From Rhizobium favelukesii (GTDB taxonomy: Bacteria; Pseudomonadota; Alphaproteobacteria; Rhizobiales; Rhizobiaceae): a DNA stretch of 64,000 nucleotides. Every line of letters starts with the position of its first letter. Positions within the stretch are counted from its first letter, which is position 1. Both the position numbers and the translations under genes were made by a program. The notes under the pieces were generated by a model. The model worked only from the letters and a program-made list of their open reading frames with translations, searched no databases and was not told the DNA's origin. The stretch covers positions 1,863,001 through 1,927,000 of the forward strand of contig NZ_HG916852.1 in assembly GCF_000577275.2 (NCBI RefSeq). The letters run 5' to 3'. Below, piece by piece: positions 45,695 through 54,472 of the stretch.

Positions 45695-47260
45695 CTACAG
45701 AAAATGCCGCACGTTTCTCATTTGATTCGCTAGCTCTAGTAGCTTGACATCACTCCCGCCGTAGTCGTCTGCGGAGGAGCCCGAAGAGCGGCCCGTAATA
45801 TAGAGCGCGGCCTTGTTGCTTACGCCGCCGAAAAGCGCGTCCTCGAAAAGGTGCCGAAATCCATGGTTAGGCGGTGGGGCGTTGTCGACGTCTTTTAGCG
45901 GTCCTTCTTTGATCCACTCGCGAAGCCGCTGATCTTGGAAGGTCCCTGGAAACAACTTACCGGCAGGACGTTCTTTGATCCATTCGATAAAGCCTTCGGC
46001 AACGAGAGCTTGATGAATCGGAACCTTACGGCCCTTGCGGGTCTTCGTCGTCCGGCCATCGCCGACGCGAATGTGCATGAACCAGTTCCCCTCAAGCTCA
46101 ACGACGTCTGCCCTTTCGAGCTGAAGTGCCTCACCAACTCTCATCCCACTATGAGCGAGCAGCCAAGGTATCCAACGGAAGTTAGGACGCGCGACCTCTG
46201 CGCGCGCTGCCTCGAGGACCTTGCGAGCTTGCTCAAGCGTGTAGGTGCGGTCAGCGCTATCCTTCACTTCGGCGACCGGAAGTTCTAGGTAGTCAAACGG
46301 AGTTCCCTTAGGTATTGCCGGAAATAGCTTTCCTCTGCACTGTTCCTGTCCCCATGTCAGGATAGCGCGTATCGCGGCGAGTTTGTCTCGAATCGTCTTT
46401 CTCGAAAGCTTGCCTGCTTCAAGCATGGCATTACGCCAAGCCTCGCCTTCCTCAAGCGTAACGCTCGCGACTTTTTTGCTACGGCGATGATGCTCGAAAT
46501 CATGGACAGTCTGGCGATACTTCTCCAATGTCGAGGCGGATTTCTCGTTGCCGCCTAAACCCATCCCGGTCAGCCGCTCTTTTTCTTGAATGACGGCCTC
46601 AAAAGTTAGGTTGTTGAATTCGGCTTCCGATACATCAGCGGCAATTTCGTCAACCTCAACGGCCTTCGCTAGCATCGGGTTTTCGGGCTTTCCGGCGAAA
46701 TCCCCTTCATCGCGTTCGGCGACACGGGCAAGGGCCTCCAATTCCGACATGCACAAAGCACGCGCCAAGGTGCGCCATTCATCGCTGCCATTCACAACGG
46801 TCGTGTTGCCTAGGCTGCGATATCGGTCGATCCTTTCACCGACCAACCGTTCAAGAGCAGCGTCGTTAAGCTTGCCTGCGATACCGTCGCGCAAAAGCGC
46901 GACGTGCAAATCGTCAATGCCGACGCTGGTCCACCGGGGACCGGAGTTTCGCAACAAATCATCAAAAGAAAGGCGTTCATTGTAATTGCGAAGCGCGATC
47001 TGATCGACCGGAAGCGGGTAGCGGCCCGGCGTGATCCGCTCGCCCCTCGCAATCTTGGCCTTACGTTCGGCGACTGCTATTTGAGCCTGGAGGCCTGCGA
47101 GTGCCGTTGCGTGCCGGGCGAGCGCAGCGCGCCGGTCAGGGCCAAGAGCCTCGCGGAGCTCCGTTTTGTTGTCGAGAAATGGCCGTAGCTCCCTCGGGAC
47201 CACAATCCGAGAAAAATAGCGCCCGTCGCGATTGAGAAGGTTCTTCACCTTACCGGCCAT
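45695..47260 (-). CDS. Tyrosine integrase of element 1
   Basis: This 521-residue recombinase has an N-terminal DUF6538-type region (KNLLNRDGRYFSRIVVPRELRPFL), a SAM-like core-binding domain (about 220-310) and a catalytic domain with Arg in HSGMRVGEALQLERADV, H-x-x-R in PNHGFRHLFEDAL and the nucleophile Tyr in SADDYGG. It ends 95 bp... upstream in transcription from tRNA-Pro, whose 3' end is the att site. It should catalyse integration and excision of the 18.9-kb element. Confidence 0.92.
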   Translation of the reverse strand: MAGKVKNLLNRDGRYFSRIVVPRELRPFLDNKTELREALGPDRRAALARHATALAGLQAQIAVAERKAKIARGERITPGRYPLPVDQIALRNYNERLSFDDLLRNSGPRWTSVGIDDLHVALLRDGIAGKLNDAALERLVGERIDRYRSLGNTTVVNGSDEWRTLARALCMSELEALARVAERDEGDFAGKPENPMLAKAVEVDEIAADVSEAEFNNLTFEAVIQEKERLTGMGLGGNEKSASTLEKYRQTVHDFEHHRRSKKVASVTLEEGEAWRNAMLEAGKLSRKTIRDKLAAIRAILTWGQEQCRGKLFPAIPKGTPFDYLELPVAEVKDSADRTYTLEQARKVLEAARAEVARPNFRWIPWLLAHSGMRVGEALQLERADVVELEGNWFMHIRVGDGRTTKTRKGRKVPIHQALVAEGFIEWIKERPAGKLFPGTFQDQRLREWIKEGPLKDVDNAPPPNHGFRHLFEDALFGGVSNKAALYITGRSSGSSADDYGGSDVKLLELANQMRNVRHFL

Positions 47261-47354
47261 TTCAAATCACCCGTTTTGTAACGAACTTTGTAACGGACGA
47301 TTGGAAAATCCCGTTGGGATCTCAGTAACCTAATTGATTTTAAAGGGAAATAGG

Positions 47355-47431
<77 letters not shown>

Positions 47432-47751
47432 TGCCGACGAGGGAGGGCAATACACGGTTCGCCTCGCGTCCGCAATATCTAAATCGCCTAACCCCCAGCT
47501 TGGTGTAGGCGCTCTTTTCGTTCAGGTCGGCGTGAGGAATGTTTGACGTCAGCGCGAATTGTGGGAAGGCACGGCTGCCGGAAATGGCCGAACATCCAGC
47601 TCCCGCCGCCGCGGCTTTTTTCTTGAAAAGAAAGGGATTCGCCGCTAAGCAAAATTCATCTCTTCGTGCGACGGTTTGGATGAAGAGCCCCGACCGTGGG
47701 ATCGAATGAAGTTTCAAGTGCGAAAGCCGCTAATTCGGAGGCGCTGCAGCA
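47432..47751. other. Spacer between tRNA-Pro and the complex I accessory gene
   Basis: About 320 bp with no supported gene. It should hold the tRNA-Pro promoter (just above 47431, - strand) and the promoter of the downstream + strand gene. GCTAATTCGGAGG ends 7-8 nt before the ATG at 47752. Confidence 0.4.
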
Positions 47752-48057
47752 ATGTCTGCCAAGATCTATCGTCCAGCCAAGACCGCGATGCAGTCCGGCA
47801 AGGCAAAGACAAATATTTGGGTTCTTGAGTTCGATCAGGAGACGCCGCGCACCATCGATCCGATCATGGGCTACACGTCGTCTTCGGATATGCGCCAGCA
47901 GCTAAAGCTGACCTTCGAAACGCAGGAACTCGCCGAGGCTTACGCAAAGCGCAACGGCATCGAGTACCGGGTCATTGCCCCGAAAGATCCGCAGCGCCAG
48001 ATCGTGGCCTATCCCGACAATTTCCGCTATACGCGGACGCAACCCTGGACGCACTGA
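47752..48057 (+). CDS. Complex I accessory subunit (NDUFS4/NDUFA4-like, ETC_C1)
   Basis: The 101-residue product (AKIYRPAKTAMQSGKAKTNIWVLEF...MGYTSSSDMRQQLKLTFETQELAEAYAKRNGIEYRV) is the alphaproteobacterial homologue of the mitochondrial 18-kDa complex I subunit. It is a peripheral component of NADH:quinone oxidoreductase. GGAGG lies before the start. It is one of the few core genes left between the two prophages. Confidence 0.92.
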   Translation: MSAKIYRPAKTAMQSGKAKTNIWVLEFDQETPRTIDPIMGYTSSSDMRQQLKLTFETQELAEAYAKRNGIEYRVIAPKDPQRQIVAYPDNFRYTRTQPWTH

Positions 48058-48106
48058 TCCGCGTTCAACAAGACGGATTTGACCGGGACATGTTTCCCGG
48101 TCACGC

Positions 48107-48183
<77 letters not shown>

Positions 48184-48203
48184 CTCAATTTGCAAGCTAT
48201 TGA

Positions 48204-49280
48204 TTATGCTTGATCTTTTGCCTTTGTTCCCCTCACTGAATTCAAGTGAGGGGTTAGGCTGTTCTCGTTCAGTTTCTCCGCGCCCGCAATTGCAAGCTTC
48301 CGCTTGTTGGCGTTTCGCGTGTAAAGGCTGGCCATTGCATCGCTTCTCCAGCCAAACCGAGCCTTAAGCTCGCTGTTGCTGTTTCCTGCTTCAGCCAGGA
48401 TCGTTGCCAACGTCTTGCGCAGCCCATGCGCTCTTCCATCGACGTTCGCTTCATCGCAAACATCCCCGAACCAATTACCGAATGCCGCCGCGCTCTTGAA
48501 GGGCCGGCCATGAACTGGCGTCACCAAATATGCCATGTGCGTTGTCTGGTGGTTCTCAAGGATCTCCCTGAGCGTGGTGTGGACTGGGCTATACGTCATT
48601 TCCTCATTCTTCGACGCCCTGTATTCAATTACGCCATCCCTGATGTGCTGGGGGCCGATCCTGTAAATGTCTGATCGACGCAGACCGGTGAACAGCAGCA
48701 TATCCATGGCAAGGCGCGCTTGGCTGCCTTCCTTGTGCTTTTCGTAGAACCGCTCTAGGTCAGCCATCGTCCACGGCTTGTGACCTTCGGTCTTTGCTTT
48801 GGGTTTCTTCACCCCTCGGGCCGGATTGTCCGACATAAAGCCAGAATCGACAGCCCATTCAAAGAGGTATCCCATAACCTTGAGATAGGTTATCGCAGCG
48901 AATGGCGTGTCTGCTCGCCTGTCCCGGCCGGCGGCAATCATCTTGCGGTCGATTTGGGAGAGAATGACCTTCCCGCCTGTCTTGCAGACGACCTTAAGGA
49001 TGTTATGACGAGCGCTCTGCGTCGATTCTCTGAGGCCCTTGAAGGCCGCGCTCTGCACGTACTTATCCACAAGCCATTGGAGAGTGTGCTTAGTAGGAGC
49101 CGTCGGGGCTTCCTCGTTTGCCATGCACTTTCGCCATGCGGCGGAAAATTCTTTTGAGCCCCATTCGCCGGGGAGGCGTGTCCGCTTTCCCTTGCCGACG
49201 CGAAAATACCAGCGGACATTCCCGAACCGGTCAACTTCTCTCAGGGTGTTGGGATATTTGTTGCGGGGCATGTCCTCCAT
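48204..49280 (-). CDS. Tyrosine integrase of prophage 2
   Basis: This 358-residue recombinase has a core-binding domain (about 60-140) and a catalytic domain: Arg in MLLFTGLRRSDIYRIGP, H-x-L-R-K in DGRAHGLRKTLATILAEAG, and Tyr in DAMASLYTRNANKRKL. It differs clearly from the element 1 integrase. It ends 20 bp from tRNA-Arg. Confidence 0.92.
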   Translation of the reverse strand: MEDMPRNKYPNTLREVDRFGNVRWYFRVGKGKRTRLPGEWGSKEFSAAWRKCMANEEAPTAPTKHTLQWLVDKYVQSAAFKGLRESTQSARHNILKVVCKTGGKVILSQIDRKMIAAGRDRRADTPFAAITYLKVMGYLFEWAVDSGFMSDNPARGVKKPKAKTEGHKPWTMADLERFYEKHKEGSQARLAMDMLLFTGLRRSDIYRIGPQHIRDGVIEYRASKNEEMTYSPVHTTLREILENHQTTHMAYLVTPVHGRPFKSAAAFGNWFGDVCDEANVDGRAHGLRKTLATILAEAGNSNSELKARFGWRSDAMASLYTRNANKRKLAIAGAEKLNENSLTPHLNSVRGTKAKDQA

Positions 49281-49462
49281 CAGAAGTAACCTGCCGCACT
49301 TTCGTCAAGTTGTTTCTTGGAAAACCCGTCGCTTTCGCCGTTGATAACGACGGAACCGTCCGGCTCGACGCGAACAGTCTTCACATCAACGCCAGCCTTT
49401 TTCACGGCGCGGATGGCGCGAGAAACGGAATCCTCGGTAAAGGATACGGCGCGGCGCCCCAT
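49280..49462 (-). CDS. Small hypothetical protein (possible excision/regulatory role)
   Basis: The 60-residue product MGRRAVSFTEDSVSRAIRAVKKAG...VRVEPDGSVVINGESDG is a short pattern common in rhizobial phages, with a helix followed by a beta hairpin. It shares one base with the integrase start, as excisionases often do, but has no clear winged helix. Confidence 0.6.
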   Translation of the reverse strand: MGRRAVSFTEDSVSRAIRAVKKAGVDVKTVRVEPDGSVVINGESDGFSKKQLDESAAGYF

Positions 49463-49463
49463 G

Positions 49464-50009
49464 TCACATGCTCCTCGTCTTCTGAAAACCTTCAGGCCAT
49501 GACTTTCCCTGTCTGACCAAGGATACCAATTGAGGAGTGACCTTGAATTTACGAGCTAGGGCTACGCCAGTAAGGCTGTGCGGATTATCCCGTATTTCTG
49601 CGACTGCCTCATTAGTGAGCTTCGCTCTGCCGTTTCGCTCACCCCTGCTATCAGTGGGTTTCTTCAAGCCAGTGTCGAAAGCGTGCTTGTTGTTTTGGCC
49701 GTAAGTTACCCACTCAAGATTTTCAGCGTGATTGTTGGTTTTATCGCCGTCGATGTGGTTTACCACCCTTCCGTCTGGTTGTCCGTGGAAGGCAATGCAA
49801 ACTAGACGGTGGATAGTAACGCTGGTGACTTTTGATGCCTTACTGAGACTGACGTAGTCGTATCCGGTGTTCAGGCGCCTAGTCATCAAGACACTTTTCC
49901 CAACGCGCCGCACTTTGCCAGACCGGCAGACTTCGTAGAGGTCATTTTGCTCTACAATTCTCCATTCATCGTCACTCATGTCCGCTTTCCCAACGAGATC
50001 TGTTTTCAT
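49464..50009 (-). CDS. NUMOD4/HNH homing-type endonuclease
   Basis: The 181-residue product has an N-terminal NUMOD4-like motif (EWRIVEQNDLYEVCRSGKVRR), an HNH core (HRLVCIAFHGQPDGRVVNHIDGDKTNNHAENLEWVTYGQNNKHAF) and a C-terminal helix-turn-helix (LTGVALARKFKVTPQLVSLV) for DNA binding. These are mobile or packaging nucleases of phages. Start MKTDLVG overlaps the upstream HNH gene by ATGA. Confidence 0.85.
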   Translation of the reverse strand: MKTDLVGKADMSDDEWRIVEQNDLYEVCRSGKVRRVGKSVLMTRRLNTGYDYVSLSKASKVTSVTIHRLVCIAFHGQPDGRVVNHIDGDKTNNHAENLEWVTYGQNNKHAFDTGLKKPTDSRGERNGRAKLTNEAVAEIRDNPHSLTGVALARKFKVTPQLVSLVRQGKSWPEGFQKTRSM

Positions 50010-50341
50010 CGGAGAACAACCTTTCCACTCAGAGTTCGCTTCCACTTTGAGTTCTTGCCGCCGGGGAAATGCGTTGGTGGGACGGCCTGTATGTGTTTGG
50101 CGCGAATTCTGTCCGCCTTTCGGATATCGGCCACATCGTCGGCTGTTTTTACCTTGTGGCAGGTTTTATGGGCTGGCCGGATATTGCTGTCGCTGTCGTC
50201 GCGCGTCAGTTCCCACGGAACGAGATGTTCTATGTCCCAAGCTTCGCCAACCTGTATTTTCTGGCAGCAGATATGGCATCGACCGCCTGAGAGGTCGAAG
50301 ATCCGCACCCTGTCCGTTCTTGAAAAATGCTTACGAGGCAT
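50006..50341 (-). CDS. HNH endonuclease
   Basis: The 111-residue product has a CHIC-CQ zinc pair and core WDIEHLVPWELTRDDSDSNIRPAHKTCHKVKTADD. It is a second, unrelated HNH gene directly upstream of the NUMOD4 type. Confidence 0.85.
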   Translation of the reverse strand: MPRKHFSRTDRVRIFDLSGGRCHICCQKIQVGEAWDIEHLVPWELTRDDSDSNIRPAHKTCHKVKTADDVADIRKADRIRAKHIQAVPPTHFPGGKNSKWKRTLSGKVVLR

Positions 50342-50771
50342 CTGTCGCCTCCTTGCGGTATTCGGAGAGGGCCGCGCGCGCGATTGCTGCGCAACGATAT
50401 GGTCGAATGTCGAGATCGCAGATTTGCTCCAGCGCTTCCGTTAGGATGACGTACTGCGCCTGAAAATCATTGGCGATGGCTCGAAGTCGTTTTGCTTCCT
50501 CCATTGCGGCGTCCCTGTCTACTTCCAAAGAGAGGGCTATGGCCGCCTCAAGGTCACGAGATGCTTCAGCCTCACGACGGAGACGCCAGTGTTCGGCCCG
50601 CTCCGCTTCCGCCTTCTCGGCTCTGGCGCGGAGGGCTTCGATCTCGTTAGCTTGGAAGACGATAGTTGCTGCGGCCTTCTCCGCCGTTTCAATGTCAACC
50701 TCGATAAAGGTCTCGCCTCGGACGCGGGCGCGACCGGCCCACGTCGCCAGATCATTATGAACGCTCCCCAT
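50331..50771 (-). CDS. Coiled-coil hypothetical phage protein
   Basis: The 146-residue product has a long charged coiled coil (about 35-105, ALRARAEKAEAERAEHWRLRREAEASRD) and an Ala-rich end. No family recognised. Overlaps the HNH gene by 11 bp. Confidence 0.6.
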   Translation of the reverse strand: MGSVHNDLATWAGRARVRGETFIEVDIETAEKAAATIVFQANEIEALRARAEKAEAERAEHWRLRREAEASRDLEAAIALSLEVDRDAAMEEAKRLRAIANDFQAQYVILTEALEQICDLDIRPYRCAAIARAALSEYRKEATDAS

Positions 50772-52130
50772 CTACGCCTCCGCCTTGTTGGATTGGCGGA
50801 AGGACGCTTCTGCGCTGTCTCTGCGGTAAAGCCCATTGTATTCGAACCCGCTGTTTTGCGCGGCGATTTCTGAACGGGTCAGATATGTCCCATTCTCTTG
50901 GTCAAGAACTTCGAATGCTGCTGGCAGTTTATCCAACAGGGGTGCCGCCTCGTGGCTTCGGATGACCGCATAGATTTCTTCTATGACTGAGGCGTCTTCG
51001 ATAGCTCCATCGAAGACCTCGTCCACAATTCTTCCCATGAGTGCGCGGCTGATACCCGCCTTCTCATGCCCGCTATCTTCCTTGGGGGCTGGTGTGGCGC
51101 TATCGGTCTGTTCCGGCTTTGCGGTGAGGGCGGCGAGACGGCCAACAGCTTTGTTGAAAAGTTGGCGCTGCACCAACATGACGGCATCACCACCCGACTG
51201 GTTGTCAACCAAGTCTCGCAAACGAGCGATCAGCGCTTTATCGTCTTGCCGCCAGTCACCCTTCTCATGCGCCCCGCCTTCCGTTGCATCTGGGTTAGCG
51301 CTTGCTAAAGCGGCAAGAGCAGCCTTTCGGGCATCGTAATAGAGACGAGCGTCGTAGCATTGGCTTCCTTCGCCTCCGTCATTGTCCAAGACGTTCTTGA
51401 GCAGATAGCGGAAGTTTTCGACTGGCGCGTAGTTGTCGTGCAAAGCGGCCATGATATCGCTGATGTCGTATTCGTCTCTCTGATCCATCATTTCGTGCTT
51501 TACGAAGAAGCCGACTATCTGGCTGAACCAGTCGTCCGTTGCCTCTGGCTTTGGCGGATGGGCGTAGAGAGGCACGCTAGGACGAGTAAGCTTCAGTTGC
51601 TCATGCCCATCCTTGTCCCAAATCAGGCCGGTGCCGTACTGGGAAACGCTTTCGATTTCCTTCGTGTCGGTCCACGCTACCGGCTCCGCCTCTGGCTTTG
51701 GAGTGGCGATGAGGGCTGAGAGGATGCGGCGCTCGTGGTCGGCTTGTGCCGCTTCCTGCGCGGATGGCAGGTCATCGCCATCGTAGAGGATTTCCCCATC
51801 GTATCGGACAGTGGTGAAGTAGTAGCTGTCAGAACCGAAGGTCTGATTTATGTGGTAGATGACGCCGCAATAATCCTTGACGACATAGGTCATCATCTGC
51901 CGCTCGCGGTATTCCCACTGCAAAGCCTTCACACTCACCGGCATCTCTGCCCCGCGCTTCTGTTCCGGGTATTCGGCGTTGAGGTAATCTCGCACGGCTC
52001 TGCTGATGTCGCCCGCTCGCACGTTCCCAATAATCCGAGCATCTGGAACCCATGATTCCGCGCACTCAAGGACCGCCAGCAGGACAACGCGAGGATTTGC
52101 GTCGTCAGAATAGGATTTCCGTTCCGTCAT
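50772..52130 (-). CDS. Hypothetical phage early protein (modular, ead/Ea22-like composition)
   Basis: The 452-residue product reads like a mosaic of short accessory modules: PVAWTDTKEIESVSQ with VPLYAHPPKPEA (the V-P-L-Y motif of ead-type proteins), IARLRDLVDNQSGGDAVML, and a C-terminal YNGLYRRDSAEA. Such large variable early proteins are common in temperate phages and have no assigned activity. It abuts the coiled-coil gene. Confidence 0.6.
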   Translation of the reverse strand: MTERKSYSDDANPRVVLLAVLECAESWVPDARIIGNVRAGDISRAVRDYLNAEYPEQKRGAEMPVSVKALQWEYRERQMMTYVVKDYCGVIYHINQTFGSDSYYFTTVRYDGEILYDGDDLPSAQEAAQADHERRILSALIATPKPEAEPVAWTDTKEIESVSQYGTGLIWDKDGHEQLKLTRPSVPLYAHPPKPEATDDWFSQIVGFFVKHEMMDQRDEYDISDIMAALHDNYAPVENFRYLLKNVLDNDGGEGSQCYDARLYYDARKAALAALASANPDATEGGAHEKGDWRQDDKALIARLRDLVDNQSGGDAVMLVQRQLFNKAVGRLAALTAKPEQTDSATPAPKEDSGHEKAGISRALMGRIVDEVFDGAIEDASVIEEIYAVIRSHEAAPLLDKLPAAFEVLDQENGTYLTRSEIAAQNSGFEYNGLYRRDSAEASFRQSNKAEA

Positions 52131-52489
52131 GGCGTTACTCCTGCTTTGGAGAGAGCGGCTCCAGCCACGTCAACGGCATGGCACGGGCGCTGCCAAGCCT
52201 CGTAATCCTTCACATCAGCCAGCAAGAGCCGTAGGGCTTCCCGTAGCTGACTGATCGTTTCAGACTGGCGCTCGACTTGGCCCTTCCACATTTCGCGGTT
52301 CCGTTCGATCCGGTCGCGGTCTGCGGCGAGGGTGGCAATGTCCTTCTTTGCGTCGTCAATGAAATACATCACCTGAGCCAGTGAGCCTTCGGCAATGGCC
52401 TTCGCGCTGCAAGCGGCGTAGCGTTCAAGGGTTCGGACACGTTTCATCTCACTCATGGCGTTACCAGCCTTCTCGTGGGGGGAGGTCAT
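52127..52489 (-). CDS. Hypothetical phage protein
   Basis: The 120-residue product (MTSPHEKAGNAMSEMKRV) has a coiled-coil centre (KKDIATLAADRDRIERNREMWKGQVERQSETISQL). ATGA overlaps on both sides (52127-52130 and 52486-52489) support this start. Family unknown. Confidence 0.6.
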   Translation of the reverse strand: MTSPHEKAGNAMSEMKRVRTLERYAACSAKAIAEGSLAQVMYFIDDAKKDIATLAADRDRIERNREMWKGQVERQSETISQLREALRLLLADVKDYEAWQRPCHAVDVAGAALSKAGVTP

Positions 52490-52734
52490 GGGGTCGTGTC
52501 TCCGTAAAAGCGAGGATCGACGAACTTCACGACGGGCAGCGGCGTGCTGCACCAAAGCTCAACGAGGGCCTTACCAAGGTCGCTGGTGGTGAGGTGTTCG
52601 CCGGAGTGAACGAGGATGCCGCTATCGATCAGATCCCCGATGGTGGGCTGGTAGAGCGGCGCTGAATGGTTCGGATACATCGCGTGGCTGGTGTGATGAT
52701 GCAGGATCACGTCGATGATGTATGGGGTCCACAT
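52486..52734 (-). CDS. Hypothetical phage protein
   Basis: The 82-residue product (MWTPYIIDVILHHHTSHAMYP...GDLIDSGILVHSGEHLTTSDLGKALVELWCSTPLP) resembles a small winged-helix protein ending in a helix and a Pro-rich tail. Coupled with neighbours. Confidence 0.6.
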   Translation of the reverse strand: MWTPYIIDVILHHHTSHAMYPNHSAPLYQPTIGDLIDSGILVHSGEHLTTSDLGKALVELWCSTPLPVVKFVDPRFYGDTTP

Positions 52735-52940
52735 TATCGAGCCTCCCCGCGAAGTGCTGCCGTCATCACGTCCGTCCGCAGCTTGCGGATATCGCTCACA
52801 CGGCGATGGCGCTCTCTGGCTTCACGCTCTGCCTCGTCGAGGACACGGAGGCCGGGAAGTGCTCGGTACAAGCGGCGGCGTGTCTGCCAGGATTGCCAGG
52901 ATGAAACAGCGCGGCGGATTAGTCTGTCGAAGCGGGTCAT
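52734..52940 (-). CDS. Small basic hypothetical protein
   Basis: The 68-residue product is Arg-rich (MTRFDRLIRRAVSSWQSWQTRRRLYRAL), may bind nucleic acid, and is coupled to both neighbours. Family unknown. Confidence 0.5.
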   Translation of the reverse strand: MTRFDRLIRRAVSSWQSWQTRRRLYRALPGLRVLDEAEREARERHRRVSDIRKLRTDVMTAALRGEAR

Positions 52941-53296
52941 GCTGCACCTGCCTTGGCTATTGCGCTCCTGCGCAAAACGTGAACCTTTTCGATCTCTTCG
53001 GCCGGCGTGAAGAGTATGCCTTCCTGATAAAGCTTCTCCGCTGCCACTAACGCCTCCAATAGCTCAGGAGCGGCGGAGATCAGGCGGGCGTTGGCTATCT
53101 CGACATCGCGAGGATACCGTTGCGGCTCGGTCCCTTCCTGCCCTTCCGGTGCAGGTTCGTGTCCGGGCTGGCATATAGCTCTGCCATCGCCTTCTGGTCC
53201 GTAGATAACGCCGCGATATCCGCATGAGCATTGATCTCCGTCTCGGAGATGGGCGCACAGTGTCCAAGGGCCCGGTGTGTGCTTACTCTCGCTCAT
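52937..53296 (-). CDS. Phage accessory protein of the HTPGPW family
   Basis: The 119-residue product starts MSESKHTPGPWTL and ends IANARLISAAPELLEALVAAEKLY...RSAIAKAGAA, a widely shared but uncharacterised phage pattern (HTPGPW ... NARLIAAAPELLEAL). Two Cys (CSCG) and further Cys in the middle. Confidence 0.65.
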   Translation of the reverse strand: MSESKHTPGPWTLCAHLRDGDQCSCGYRGVIYGPEGDGRAICQPGHEPAPEGQEGTEPQRYPRDVEIANARLISAAPELLEALVAAEKLYQEGILFTPAEEIEKVHVLRRSAIAKAGAA

Positions 53297-53712
53297 GCTG
53301 CTTTCTCCACATCTTCCGGAACGATTCCGTATTCTCTCGCGATGAAGGCCAACGCCTCTTGCAGGAAGGCGCTGAACTCAGTTTCGTCCATGGCTTCGAA
53401 GGCCACGCTTGCGGGAATTTTCACCTTGAAGCCGCGAAAGATGACCTCTTCCGTGAAGCCGGTTTCCATCTTGATGAGCGAGTGAAACGCCTTGTCCGTG
53501 GGTGCGCAGCCGGTGGCGATCCTCACCTCGCGAATGAACGACCAATAGAACCGCAACCTTTTCGGCACTCTCCCGGTGCGCACGTCAACGCGGACGCGCT
53601 CACCTTCCTTGATTTCGGCTATGCGCTCACGGTCGGCTGCCATCTCTCCAACGAGGTTGGAACCGTATCTGACAACGTAAATCGAAGGCGATTCTGAGGA
53701 TTTCTTGCTCAT
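53293..53712 (-). CDS. Hypothetical phage protein next to recombination genes
   Basis: The 139-residue product (MSKKSSESPSIYVVRY start; an upstream ATG at 53727 is possible) contains RLRFYWSFIREVRIATG and FKVKIPASVAFEAMDETEFSAFLQEALAFI. The pattern recurs in phage recombination modules, function unknown. Confidence 0.55.
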   Translation of the reverse strand: MSKKSSESPSIYVVRYGSNLVGEMAADRERIAEIKEGERVRVDVRTGRVPKRLRFYWSFIREVRIATGCAPTDKAFHSLIKMETGFTEEVIFRGFKVKIPASVAFEAMDETEFSAFLQEALAFIAREYGIVPEDVEKAA

Positions 53713-53719
53713 CCGCGCC

Positions 53720-54472
53720 TCACGCATTCAACGGGTGCTGGAGGGCTTCGCCGTCCGTCACCATCTTCGGGAGGGCCGAACGCTTGGCAGCGAACCGGCG
53801 CCGTGCCTCGTTCCAATACTCGGTTGACCAGCCGTCGCGCTCGGCGATGTTTGCCCAGATGTCGACAAGGCGCTTCACGTCCACTTCGGAGTGAGCATCC
53901 ATAAGATCGTTGTCTATCTCTGCCAGTTGGCGCTTCTGCTCGGCCGCGCTGATAGGCTTGGGCTCGTCCTTTGCCTTGGCGCCGCCCTTCTTCTCGTCTT
54001 CGAACTCCTTGGCGACGGTGTTGACGTATTTGCTATCGTCAAACATCCCCATGTGAACGTCAGCGCCGACGCCGATCATTTTCAGGGCATTGGTAACGGC
54101 GTCGGTGTAGGCTTTCTTGAACGCCTCGTCGTCGTTCTCCCAGCGCTCTGGACGCTTGTATTGGTCATTGGCCTTGATGTGGGTAACGATCTTGTCGCCG
54201 CCGACGCCGTAGACGGTCTTGCTGGCGCTCTCGTACCAGACGGAAACGGTGCAATAGACCAGAACTTCCTTGTTATCGCCGGGGACAACCTGGAATGAAG
54301 GCTCGTTGATGCCCCAGCCTTCGCCGCAGGAGCCGAACTCTTCCGTCATGCGACGGTAGGACCACATCGGCTTGATCGCCGTTCCTGAGAAGCCTCCGCC
54401 GCGCTTGAACTGCTTTGTGTGGGCCGGGTCGGTCTTGCCGAGCTTGTCCCAAAGAGCTGTTTTGTCAGACAT
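53720..54472 (-). CDS. Rad52-like single-strand annealing protein (putative)
   Basis: The 250-residue product starts MSDKTALWDKLGKTDP. The centre (MWSYRRMTEEFGSCGEGWGI, VVPGDNKEVLVYCTVSVWY, and DEAFKKAYTDAVTNALKMIGVGADVHMGMFDDSKY) matches the Rad52/Sak-type phage annealing family (K-K-x-x-T-D-A-x-x-N-A-L-x-x-x-G-x-x-A-D). The C-terminal 90 residues are helical and charged. It is coupled (TAATG) to a 3'-5' exonuclease gene, giving a recombination pair. Confidence 0.68.
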   Translation of the reverse strand: MSDKTALWDKLGKTDPAHTKQFKRGGGFSGTAIKPMWSYRRMTEEFGSCGEGWGINEPSFQVVPGDNKEVLVYCTVSVWYESASKTVYGVGGDKIVTHIKANDQYKRPERWENDDEAFKKAYTDAVTNALKMIGVGADVHMGMFDDSKYVNTVAKEFEDEKKGGAKAKDEPKPISAAEQKRQLAEIDNDLMDAHSEVDVKRLVDIWANIAERDGWSTEYWNEARRRFAAKRSALPKMVTDGEALQHPLNA

